9,412 nt of DNA. Source: Flavobacteriaceae bacterium. Lineage in GTDB: Bacteria > Bacteroidota > Bacteroidia > Flavobacteriales > Flavobacteriaceae. Positions 1-6,577 of this stretch are shown piece after piece. The stretch's first letter is position 1. The number at the start of each line of letters is the position of its first letter. A program made the translations under genes and the position numbers. The stretch spans positions 1 through 9,412 of the forward strand of contig JAHRWC010000113.1 of the NCBI GenBank assembly GCA_019090365.1. The letters run 5' to 3'. The notes under the pieces were generated by a model. That model was not told the origin of the DNA and searched no databases. It worked only from the letters and a program-made list of their open reading frames with translations.

Positions 1-915
1 AAATTGATGGCTTTGAGCGATTATTATTTTCCAATGTTTGAACAAGAATTAGACAAGCATAACCTTCCTTTAGAAATTAAATATTTAGCAATCGTTGAAT
101 CTGCTTTGGTACCAACAGCTAAATCGAGAGTAGGCGCAACGGGTCTTTGGCAATTTATGTTTGCGACAGGAAAAATGTTTGGATTAGATGTTAACTCGTA
201 TGTTGATGATCGTTCAGATCCTGTAAAAGCAACAGAAGCTGCTTGTAAATATTTAAAAAGCTTAAATAAGAGTTTTAATGATTGGGATTTAGCTTTAGCA
301 GCTTACAATTCGGGACCAGGAAATGTATCTAAAGCAATTCGTAGATCTGGTGGTTATACAAATTATTGGAATATTAGAGGGAATTTACCACGTGAAACAG
401 CTGGATATTTACCTGCGTTTTTAGCTACCATGTATATTTTTGAATATGCTGAAGAACATGGCTTTAAGAGCAATGGTCCTATACTTCCCTATGTAGCAAC
501 AGATACGATTCAAGTAAAAAAAATGATTTCACTTCAGCAAGTATCTGATGTAGCAAATATTGATTTAAAGGTATTAACGTTTTTAAACCCTTCATATAAA
601 CTTGGAGTGATTCCTGTTGTCAAAGATGAAGCCTATATGCTTCGCTTACCTGTTGAAGCAATGGGGAAATTCGTCAATAATGAAGAAGCTATCTACGCTT
701 ATGCTAAAGAAGAGTTTGATAAAAGAGAAAAGCCTTTAGATAAAGTTTTTACTCAATCTGATAGAATTCGATATAGAGTAAGAAGTGGAGATTATTTAGG
801 TAAAATAGCGTCTAAGTATGGAGTTGGAGTTAGTCAGATTAAACGTTGGAATGGCTTGAGAAGCACTAAATTAAAAATAGGACAACGACTCATTATTTAT
901 CCTAAAAAGATGTAA
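1..915 (+). CDS. mltD: MltD-like membrane-bound lytic murein transglycosylase with LysM domain, 5'-truncated
   Basis: This is the C-terminal part of a lytic transglycosylase, which cleaves the MurNAc-GlcNAc bond of peptidoglycan in the periplasm to give 1,6-anhydro ends. The frame is open from base 1, so the signal peptide and true start lie upstream; the ATG at 7 is internal. Counting from the codon at base 4, the SLT domain covers about residues 5-150. The catalytic Glu is E32 in AIVESAL, followed by GLWQFM (47-52) and AAYNSG (99-104), all hallmarks of the MltD/Slt fold. A linker region follows, then one LysM peptidoglycan-binding repeat at about 257-299 (YRVRSGDYLGKIAS near its start, KIGQRLIIYP at its end). 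Only one LysM is present; E. coli MltD has two. The fold and active site look intact. No partner gene overlaps it, and the next gene starts 201 bases downstream. Confidence 0.93.
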   Translation, partial: KLMALSDYYFPMFEQELDKHNLPLEIKYLAIVESALVPTAKSRVGATGLWQFMFATGKMFGLDVNSYVDDRSDPVKATEAACKYLKSLNKSFNDWDLALAAYNSGPGNVSKAIRRSGGYTNYWNIRGNLPRETAGYLPAFLATMYIFEYAEEHGFKSNGPILPYVATDTIQVKKMISLQQVSDVANIDLKVLTFLNPSYKLGVIPVVKDEAYMLRLPVEAMGKFVNNEEAIYAYAKEEFDKREKPLDKVFTQSDRIRYRVRSGDYLGKIASKYGVGVSQIKRWNGLRSTKLKIGQRLIIYPKKM

Positions 916-1116
916 ATATTATTAATTTTGAATGAGAATGCTTTCTAATTAAAAAATGGAACGATATTCGCATCAAATAAAAATGAAATATAAGTTTACA
1001 TTTATTCATTTTTAAATCGAATCTACATAAAACGAACATGTTAAAGGTTTTGTCATCTAACGAAGTGATTAAGACTGAACAACATATGACTTTTAAATAA
1101 TATAAATTTTAAGCAT
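916..1116. other. Intergenic spacer upstream of the DUF4837 gene, no convincing gene
   Basis: This 201-base AT-rich spacer separates the mltD-like gene from the DUF4837 gene. I see no open frame with a plausible start and protein-like composition, no tRNA-like fold and no strong terminator hairpin after mltD. One copy of the Bacteroidota -7 motif, TAATTTTG, lies at 923-930, but it has no TTG at the expected upstream distance and would give a leader of about 180 bases, so it is not called as a promoter. CATATG occurs at 1083-1088 and again at 1114-1119, the second copy including the start codon. The spacer probably contains the promoter of the downstream gene, but its position cannot be fixed by eye. 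Confidence 0.5.
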
Positions 1117-2088
1117 ATGAAATATTTTTTCATCACATTCTTTAGTTTAGCGACACTTATTTCTTGTAATAACTCTGGAAATGGCGAACCTTTTAAGCAA
1201 AAATCTGTAGGTAATATTAACTCTTTACAAGTAGTTATAGAAGATGATTTATGGAATGGTCCCGTAGGAGAAACCATTAGAAATCATTTTGCTTCTCCAA
1301 CAGATGGATTACCTCAAGAAGAACCTCTTTTTTCAATGAGACAGATGAAACCTTCAGATTTTTCAGGATTTGCACAAAGCAATCGTTTGTTTTTACATGT
1401 TTCTTTAGGTGAAAATGAAAAAACTTCAATTGCAAACAATTCATTTGCAAAACCTCAAACGGGAGCTATTATTATTTCAAAAACAGAAGAAGGTTTAATC
1501 GCTGCGTTAAACAAAAGTTATAAGCAAATAATTGAAAAATTTCATGAATCTGAAATAAAAGAAAGGCAAAAAAGAACAGCTATTTCACTTTTAAAAATAG
1601 ACTCATTAGAAGAAAGATTAGGAGTAACAATAAAGGTACCTTCAGCGTATAGAGTTGCTAAAAAGACAGATGATTTTTATTGGATTCGAAAAGATTTAAA
1701 ATCAGGTAGTACCAATATTATTATTTATGAAGTACCATTAAGTACAATTTCGAATGATAGTTTAGCGATGGGCGAAATAATTGCCATGAGAGATAATTTA
1801 TCTGGAGATTATATGCCTGTTGAAGAAGGTGGAAGGTTTATAACAGAAGAAGCCTACGCTCCATTTCTTTTTAAGACTGAAATGGATGGAAAATTTGCAT
1901 ATGAAACCAAAGGAACTTGGGAAGTAAAAACCCAATATATGGCAGGACCTTTTTTAAATTATGCAATTAAAGATGAAACAAATAATAGATATTTAATATT
2001 AGAAGGATTTACGTATGCACCCTCTGTGCAAAAAAGAAACCTTCAATTTGAATTAGAATCTATACTAAAGTCTGCTAAAATTAATTAG
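1117..2088 (+). CDS. DUF4837 family lipoprotein
   Basis: This 323-residue protein matches, from memory, the Bacteroidota DUF4837 family, whose function is unknown. The N-terminus is a lipoprotein signal: a short positive start, a hydrophobic stretch and the lipobox LISC at 14-17, so C17 would be lipidated. Residues +2 to +6 after the cysteine (NNSGN) hold no acidic residues, unlike the lipoprotein export signal of surface-exposed Bacteroidota lipoproteins, so I infer that it faces the periplasm. Recognisable blocks are IEDDLWNGPVGE (41-52), DGLPQEEPLF (63-72), LGVTIKVPSAYRVAK (168-182), GTWEV (266-270) and RYLILEGFTYAP (291-302). The ATG at 1117 is preferred because it directly gives the signal peptide. 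The gene ends just before a hairpin terminator and is apparently monocistronic. It sits next to peptidoglycan and secretion genes, which hints at an envelope role but does not show one. Confidence 0.85.
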   Translation: MKYFFITFFSLATLISCNNSGNGEPFKQKSVGNINSLQVVIEDDLWNGPVGETIRNHFASPTDGLPQEEPLFSMRQMKPSDFSGFAQSNRLFLHVSLGENEKTSIANNSFAKPQTGAIIISKTEEGLIAALNKSYKQIIEKFHESEIKERQKRTAISLLKIDSLEERLGVTIKVPSAYRVAKKTDDFYWIRKDLKSGSTNIIIYEVPLSTISNDSLAMGEIIAMRDNLSGDYMPVEEGGRFITEEAYAPFLFKTEMDGKFAYETKGTWEVKTQYMAGPFLNYAIKDETNNRYLILEGFTYAPSVQKRNLQFELESILKSAKIN

Positions 2089-2096
2089 TAAGCATA

Positions 2097-2126
2097 AAAA
2101 AACCTCTTATATCTAAGAGGTTTTTT
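2097..2126. terminator. Bidirectional rho-independent terminator between DUF4837 gene and tatA
   Basis: CCTCTTA (2103-2109) and TAAGAGG (2114-2120) form a perfect 7-bp stem around the loop TATC. A run of A before and a run of T after extend the pairing to 13 bp. The T run (2121-2126) serves transcripts coming from the DUF4837 gene, which stops at 2088. The A run (2096-2102) reads as a U tract for transcripts coming from tatA on the minus strand, which stops at 2154. The hairpin therefore suits both convergent genes. Confidence 0.88.
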
Positions 2127-2153
2127 ATATTTTTTGAAAAGTATATTTAATAA

Positions 2154-2345
2154 TTACTTTTTCTCGTCAAGTTTTGGATCATCTTTATCATCTTCCTTTG
2201 AAGCATCTTTAAATTCTTTGATACCACTACCTAATCCTCTCATTAATTCAGGAATCTTTCTTCCTCCAAAAAGCAATAATACTGCCAATACGATTAAACC
2301 TATTTGCCAAGGACCAATTGCTAAGGGTAAAAATAACGCGCTCAT
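2154..2345 (-). CDS. tatA: Twin-arginine translocase subunit TatA
   Basis: This 63-residue protein is a TatA/TatE-type subunit, which oligomerises with TatC to move folded proteins with twin-arginine signals across the inner membrane. It has a periplasmic N-terminus ([14 protein letters not shown]), one transmembrane helix at about 14-26, the FGGRKIPEL hinge (26-34), an amphipathic helix ([12 protein letters not shown], 35-46) and a strongly charged tail rich in D, E and K. It is shorter than E. coli TatA (89 residues), mainly in the tail. The motif favours TatA over TatB, but in Bacteroidota one such protein may serve both roles. No tatC is in this window. The start is ATG, with an AT-rich leader and no Shine-Dalgarno. 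It converges on the DUF4837 gene and diverges from the M23 gene. The frame antisense to it on the plus strand is a shadow. Confidence 0.93.
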   Translation of the reverse strand: MSALFLPLAIGPWQIGLIVLAVLLLFGGRKIPELMRGLGSGIKEFKDASKEDDKDDPKLDEKK

Positions 2346-2361
2346 TGTTTTAAATTTTTAA

Positions 2362-2369
2362 CAAAGGTA
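2362..2369 (-). promoter_or_regulatory. Promoter -7 box of tatA
   Basis: Read on the minus strand, the bases are TACCTTTG, an exact match to the Bacteroidota sigma-ABfr -7 consensus TAnnTTTG. The tatA ATG begins 16 bases downstream, so the transcript leader would be roughly 13 bases if initiation lies about 4 bases past the box. A TTTG lies upstream (2387-2384, minus strand) but with only 14 bases between, shorter than the usual spacing, so the -33 element is weak or different. Confidence 0.65.
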
Positions 2370-2422
2370 ACAAGATTTCCTTACAAATAGCGTTTTCAGT
2401 CTACAGAACAATAAAAAACTGT

Positions 2423-2435
2423 TAAGGTGACCTTA
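2423..2435. promoter_or_regulatory. Perfect 13-base palindrome, candidate operator
   Basis: TAAGGT and ACCTTA form a perfect inverted repeat around a single central G. The element abuts the TTG (2436-2438) that could be the -33 element of the M23 promoter and lies about 54 bases upstream of the tatA -7 box in the divergent spacer. A looser pair of half-sites, AAGGT (2364-2368) and CCTTA (2379-2383), occurs over the tatA promoter. This would suit a dimeric regulator, but no regulator gene is near and chance occurrence in AT-rich DNA is possible. Confidence 0.3.
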
Positions 2436-2462
2436 TTGACTAAGTGCTAAACATTATATTTG
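2436..2462 (+). promoter_or_regulatory. Promoter of the M23-GH3 transcription unit
   Basis: TATATTTG at 2455-2462 matches the Bacteroidota -7 consensus TAnnTTTG exactly. TTG at 2436-2438 is a candidate -33 element with 16 bases between, just under the usual 17-23. Initiation about 4 bases past the -7 box would give a leader of about 16 bases before the ATG at 2482. No terminator separates the M23 and GH3 genes, so this promoter should serve both. Confidence 0.7.
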
Positions 2463-2481
2463 CAAGAGGCAATAACAATTT

Positions 2482-3348
2482 ATGGCTAAAAAAGAAAAAA
2501 GAACTAAAAAAATAAAGAAGAAACTTCTTAATAAGTATCGATTAGTTGTACTAAACGAGAATACATTTGAAGAACGATTTTCCTTTAAATTGAATAGGCT
2601 TAATGTGTTCGTTTTTAGTACAATTTTTACTGTTCTTTTAATTGCGATTACTACTTTATTTATCGCTTTTACTCCTTTAAGAGAATATATTCCTGGTTAT
2701 TCTTCAACAAAACTTAAAAAGAAAGCAACCTTATTGCGATATAAAACAGATTCATTACAACGAATCATTAATATCAATGAACAATATTTAGCTTCCATTC
2801 AAAAAGTATTGACAGGAGATCTTAAAACAGTTGATTTTAATAAAGATTCTATTGTAGAAGCAGCAAAATTAGAGGCATCAGATGTTGATTTTAATCCTTC
2901 AATTGCAGATTCATTATTAAGAGAAAAAGTATCTCAGGAAGATAAATACAATCCTTTAGTAGAAAATTCGGAATTGAACTTTGTGCTATATTCTCCAGTT
3001 AAAGGAACCATTACTGAATCATACAATCCAAAAGAAAAGCATTATGCTGTTGATATAGTCACAACAAAAGACACTCCAGTTAAAGCAACAGCAGATGGGA
3101 CAGTAATATTTGCAGAATGGACCACAGAAGCAGGAAATGTCATTATATTAGAACATCGAAATAATTTAATCTCTGTATATAAACACAATGGCATGCTAAC
3201 TAAAGAGCAAGGAGAGCTTGTGAAAGCTGGGGAAGTAATTGCAACTGTAGGAAATACTGGAGAATTTACCACAGGACCGCACTTACATTTCGAATTATGG
3301 AGTGATGGATATCCTATCAACCCAACAAATTTTATTGACTTCGATTAA
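2482..3348 (+). CDS. Inner-membrane M23 family metallopeptidase (LytM-type)
   Basis: This 288-residue protein is anchored by one transmembrane helix (about 40-63) after a very basic cytoplasmic start (MAKKEKRTKKIKKK). A helical stretch of about 75-115 follows, then a periplasmic M23 domain at about 168-283. M23 enzymes are zinc endopeptidases that cut peptidoglycan cross-bridges. All zinc and catalytic positions are present: H187 and D191 in HYAVD, H235 in YKHN, and H267 and H269 in GPHLHFEL. This suggests an active enzyme rather than a degenerate regulator. The usual glycine of HxGxD is alanine here. The layout of helix, coil and M23 resembles proteins that act with cell division or wall growth machinery. 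The ATG at 2482 follows a good promoter closely, with only a weak AGAGG (2465-2469). Substrate and partners are not shown by the sequence. Confidence 0.92.
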   Translation: MAKKEKRTKKIKKKLLNKYRLVVLNENTFEERFSFKLNRLNVFVFSTIFTVLLIAITTLFIAFTPLREYIPGYSSTKLKKKATLLRYKTDSLQRIININEQYLASIQKVLTGDLKTVDFNKDSIVEAAKLEASDVDFNPSIADSLLREKVSQEDKYNPLVENSELNFVLYSPVKGTITESYNPKEKHYAVDIVTTKDTPVKATADGTVIFAEWTTEAGNVIILEHRNNLISVYKHNGMLTKEQGELVKAGEVIATVGNTGEFTTGPHLHFELWSDGYPINPTNFIDFD

Positions 3349-3359
3349 TACCCTCTTTT

Positions 3360-4847
3360 ATGTATTTAAAATCCTTAGGAGCAAAAGTTTTCGCAATAAA
3401 AGTGGTGAAGCAAATTAAAAAATGGTCTTCAAAACCAGTTGAAACTCAAGAAAAAGTGTTTCAACAATTAATTAAGAAGGCAAAAAATACTTCCTTCGGA
3501 AAAGATCATTCGTTTAATGACATAAAAACTCACCAAGATTTTGTAAAAAAAGTACCCATAAGAGATTATGAAGCATTACGTAATTATGTAGATCGTGTGG
3601 TTGAAGGAGAAGAAGATGTGTTATGGCCAGGAAAACCTTTATACTTTGCAAAAACCTCCGGTACTACTTCAGGAGCTAAATACATACCATTAACAAAAGC
3701 ATCAATGCCTTCACATATTGAAGCTGCAAGAAATGCTATTCTTTGTTACATCCATGAAACTGGCAATGTAGACTTTGTAAATGGTAAAATGATTTTTTTA
3801 CAAGGAAGTCCGACATTAGAAGAAAAAAACGGAATTAACTTAGGGCGTCTTTCAGGAATTGTAGCTCATTTTGTGCCAAAATATCTTCAGAAAAATAGAT
3901 TGCCAAGTTTAGAAACCAATTGCATTGATGATTGGGAAACTAAAGTAGATGCTATTGTGGAGGAAACTATAGATCAAGATATGTCTATAATTAGTGGTAT
4001 ACCATCTTGGGTACAAATGTATTTTGAACGTCTTCAAAGTGTTTCAGGAAAAAAGATTGGTGACTTATTTAAAAACTTCAATTTGTTTATTTATGGGGGC
4101 GTTAATTATGAACCATACCGTTCAAAATTTGAAGCGCTTATTGGTAGAAAAGTGGATAGTATAGAATTATTTCCCGCTTCTGAAGGGTTTTTTGCTTTTC
4201 AAGATTCTCAAAAAGAAAAAGGAATGCTCTTATTATTAAACTCTGGAATATTTTATGAATTTATTGAAGCAGATCAGTTTTTTGATGAAAACCCAAAAAG
4301 GCTGACCATTGGAGAAGTAAAACTGGACGTAAATTACGTTTTAATAATTTCTTCTAACGCTGGTTTATGGGGATATAATATTGGAGATACTGTGATATTT
4401 ACTTCATTAAAACCCTATCGTGTAATTGTTTCAGGAAGAATAAAACATTTTATTTCTGCCTTTGGAGAACATGTAATTGGAAAAGAAGTTGAACAGGCCA
4501 TAAAAGAAGCTATGTTGAATTTTAATTTTTCTATTTCAGAATTTACAGTGGCTCCACAAACCAATCCAAAAGACGATCAATTGCCTTATCATGAATGGTT
4601 AATTGAGTTTGAAGAAGAGCCAGAAAACATTTCAGAAATTGAAGTATACTTAGATGAAAACATGCAAGAACAGAATTCGTATTACAAAGATCTGATCGTT
4701 GGAAAAGTACTTCAACCACTTAAAATAGCATCACTTTCAAAAGACTCATTTCAAAAATACATGAAATCTCAAGGAAAGCTTGGAGGACAAAATAAAGTGC
4801 CAAGATTATCTAACGATCGTAAGATTGCCGATGCTTTATTAAAATAA
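3360..4847 (+). CDS. GH3-family acyl-adenylating enzyme (GH3 auxin-responsive promoter homologue)
   Basis: This 495-residue protein belongs to the GH3 branch of the adenylate-forming (ANL) superfamily. Plant members activate carboxylates such as indole-acetate or jasmonate with ATP and join them to amino acids. Bacterial members are common in Bacteroidota but their substrates are not established. Visible motifs are the ATP-binding loop KTSGTTSGAKYIPLT (98-112), YGGVNYEPYR (245-254), the FPASEGFFAFQ block (271-281), GYNIGD (338-343), YRVIVSGRIKHFISAFGEHV (353-372) and a C-terminal QGKLGGQNKVPRL block (471-483) that closes over the active site. All three nucleotide motifs are intact, so ATP-dependent chemistry is expected. 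There is no signal peptide, so it is cytosolic. It lies 11 bases after the M23 gene with no terminator between, so the two are probably cotranscribed. It should not be named for auxin; the acyl substrate and acceptor are unknown. Confidence 0.9.
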   Translation: MYLKSLGAKVFAIKVVKQIKKWSSKPVETQEKVFQQLIKKAKNTSFGKDHSFNDIKTHQDFVKKVPIRDYEALRNYVDRVVEGEEDVLWPGKPLYFAKTSGTTSGAKYIPLTKASMPSHIEAARNAILCYIHETGNVDFVNGKMIFLQGSPTLEEKNGINLGRLSGIVAHFVPKYLQKNRLPSLETNCIDDWETKVDAIVEETIDQDMSIISGIPSWVQMYFERLQSVSGKKIGDLFKNFNLFIYGGVNYEPYRSKFEALIGRKVDSIELFPASEGFFAFQDSQKEKGMLLLLNSGIFYEFIEADQFFDENPKRLTIGEVKLDVNYVLIISSNAGLWGYNIGDTVIFTSLKPYRVIVSGRIKHFISAFGEHVIGKEVEQAIKEAMLNFNFSISEFTVAPQTNPKDDQLPYHEWLIEFEEEPENISEIEVYLDENMQEQNSYYKDLIVGKVLQPLKIASLSKDSFQKYMKSQGKLGGQNKVPRLSNDRKIADALLK

Positions 4848-4859
4848 GATTTAGTATAG

Positions 4860-4867
4860 TATCTTTG
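4860..4867 (+). promoter_or_regulatory. Promoter -7 box of the DUF6909-like gene
   Basis: TATCTTTG is an exact TAnnTTTG match lying between the GH3 stop codon (4845-4847) and the next start. No TTG is found 17-23 bases upstream, so only the -7 half is clear. With initiation about 4 bases past the box, transcripts would begin near 4871, only a few bases before the first ATG at 4875. It could drive the DUF6909-like gene and the rfb genes behind it, adding to read-through from the M23 promoter. Confidence 0.6.
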
Positions 4868-4874
4868 CACCGAA

Positions 4875-6563
4875 ATGAATATGATGAAATCACACACTAG
4901 AACAAGGGCTCAAGAAAGCTCAGGTGCGATCGAAAGATTGTACATCACCATGCGACACCTTTTTAATAGAGGGTTTTACAAACCAATGGGTGTTTCAGGA
5001 GAAACATTAAGAGATTCACTATTAACATTACGTCCCGAAATTTATGGTTCTATTGCTGAAGAAAAGATAGAATTACAAGGACTTTTATATGTAATTGATC
5101 GACTTCCAGCAGGAATTGAAGAATGTAAATTTATCAACTTAACAAGTGATGAAGGTTATAAAGATTCACATTTTGAACCTATTATACCTTCAAAAAGAAG
5201 AAGAAATTGCTATCGCATTGATGAAGAGCAAATGAATATTGAGGTAACTAGAGGACGTTCTGAAATTTACGATATTCTTACTCACCTTACTTTTTTATAC
5301 ATTGAATCTCATAAAATAATGAAACAAGTTGTCATTAATGATGGCAAAGGAGTTATTAGAGATTGGAACAAATTAGAAGCTGCAGTTTTAAAGAAAGGGA
5401 AGCTTACCAAAAATGAAAAAGAAATTGCACTTACGCATACCGCTAACTTTTTAGGTAGAACTTTTGAAGAAGTGACTGAGGTATATTCAAGTTTTGCTTC
5501 AAAAACAAATGAACATAGATTCTTATATATCATCTATTATTTAGGAAAATTAGCAATCGATGAAGTTGTAAGTAATGAGAAACGTATTATTACATTTACT
5601 CCTGTACTTAGAGAACGTTTAGGACATCACATTCATGGTGAACGATGGGCTTATACTATTAAAGAAACATTGAGCAATCAAAATTTACTTGAAAGACCTT
5701 TACACATCATAAGTGCTAATATGCATAGTGTAATGAATACTTTATATTCTCCAGCTGCTTTAACTGTTGAATATAAAAAACATTCATCGATGGAAATCTA
5801 TGAAATGTTAAGTAGCGATTCAAATTCAAAGATGAGAAAAAAGGTAATGGACCTTGCTGCTAAAAATGGACTTACATATATTAAAGATACAAGTGGAGCA
5901 AATATTAATGTTCAGATAATAGATACAGAGAAATTACCAATAAATCCTTTTACAACAAAAGATCCCACTATTGCCACGGAAGAAAAACCAGTGATAATTG
6001 TTATGGATTATGCATTTGGAGAGCAAGCATTCGAATCTATGGATGAGCTTTTAAAACCTTATGAAGATAACGAGAATAAACGCCATTTTTTAAATGTTGT
6101 TTCTGTTTCTATCATGGGAAAAGCTGGTATTTTAGAAGGAGGAAAGGGTGATATTATGATTCCTTCTTCACATGTTTTTGAAGGAACAGCAGACAATTAT
6201 CCATTTAAGAACATGCTTAAAAAATCACATTTTGAGAATGATGATGTAAAAATATGTAAGGGAGCAATGATAACCGTGTTAGGAACTTCATTACAGAATC
6301 GAGATATTTTACGTTTTTTCCATGAGTCAACATGGAATGTAATTGGACTTGAAATGGAAGGTGCACATTATCAAAAAGCAATACAATCTGCATCAAAAAT
6401 AAGAGGAAGTATAAGTCCGAAAGTTAAAGTTCAATATGCATATTATGCGTCAGATAATCCATTAGAAACTGGAAGCACTTTAGCTTCTGGAGGATTAGGA
6501 ACATCAGGCGTAAAGCCAACGTATTTGATCACAGAAAAGATGTTAAATCAGATTTTAGACTAA
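4875..6563 (+). CDS. DUF6909-like protein with C-terminal nucleoside phosphorylase/AMP nucleosidase-like domain
   Basis: I recognise this 562-residue protein as a conserved Bacteroidota family, DUF6909 as far as I recall, with no experimentally assigned role known to me. The N-terminal part (about 1-280) is soluble and strongly conserved in character, with TRTRAQESSGAIERLY (8-23), PSKRRRNCYRID (105-116), TRGRSEIYDILTH (125-137) and HHIHGERWAY (251-260). The C-terminal part (about 370-562) shows three signatures of the nucleoside phosphorylase-I fold: GKAGILEGGKGD (415-426), EMEGA (493-497), where the Glu normally binds ribose, and SDNPLE (526-531), resembling the SDKPLHGE block of AMP nucleosidase, whose Asp is catalytic. 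I therefore infer purine nucleotide or nucleoside binding and perhaps N-glycosidic cleavage. Three in-frame ATGs (4875, 4881, 4884) compete; the third gives MKSHTRTR and a more normal leader. The stop is 14 bases before rfbB. Confidence 0.8.
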   Translation: MNMMKSHTRTRAQESSGAIERLYITMRHLFNRGFYKPMGVSGETLRDSLLTLRPEIYGSIAEEKIELQGLLYVIDRLPAGIEECKFINLTSDEGYKDSHFEPIIPSKRRRNCYRIDEEQMNIEVTRGRSEIYDILTHLTFLYIESHKIMKQVVINDGKGVIRDWNKLEAAVLKKGKLTKNEKEIALTHTANFLGRTFEEVTEVYSSFASKTNEHRFLYIIYYLGKLAIDEVVSNEKRIITFTPVLRERLGHHIHGERWAYTIKETLSNQNLLERPLHIISANMHSVMNTLYSPAALTVEYKKHSSMEIYEMLSSDSNSKMRKKVMDLAAKNGLTYIKDTSGANINVQIIDTEKLPINPFTTKDPTIATEEKPVIIVMDYAFGEQAFESMDELLKPYEDNENKRHFLNVVSVSIMGKAGILEGGKGDIMIPSSHVFEGTADNYPFKNMLKKSHFENDDVKICKGAMITVLGTSLQNRDILRFFHESTWNVIGLEMEGAHYQKAIQSASKIRGSISPKVKVQYAYYASDNPLETGSTLASGGLGTSGVKPTYLITEKMLNQILD

Positions 6564-6570
6564 TCTAAAA
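6553..6570 (+). promoter_or_regulatory. Small hairpin spanning the DUF6909 stop and rfbB leader
   Basis: TTTTAGA (6553-6559) and TCTAAAA (6564-6570) are perfectly complementary around the four-base loop CTAA. Three of the loop bases are the TAA stop codon of the upstream gene. The TTG start of rfbB follows 7 bases later. The stem has a single G-C pair and no clean T run follows at once, so it is at best a weak terminator. Its location where a ribosome would bind suggests that it could tune rfbB translation or coupling, but this is inference. Confidence 0.35.
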
Positions 6571-6577
6571 ATATATT

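Noticed and set aside
923..930. TAATTTTG, a match to the -7 promoter consensus after mltD
   Set aside because: There is no -33 TTG at the right distance, it would give a leader of about 180 bases, and such a match is expected by chance in DNA this rich in A and T.
1053..1277. Minus-strand open frame over the DUF4837 gene start
   Set aside because: It lies opposite a recognisable lipoprotein gene and has no protein-like motif or promoter of its own.
2134..2361. Plus-strand open frame of 75 codons, serine and proline rich
   Set aside because: It is antisense to tatA, whose protein has a clear TatA helix and hinge motif; the plus-strand frame has no family likeness and begins near the terminator.
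3042..3320. Minus-strand open frame of 92 codons, cysteine-rich in part
   Set aside because: It is antisense to the conserved M23 catalytic domain; its cysteines come from reverse-reading the M23 codons and no start signal is seen.
5309..5533. Minus-strand open frame within the DUF6909-like gene
   Set aside because: It is a shadow of a long conserved coding region with no independent support.
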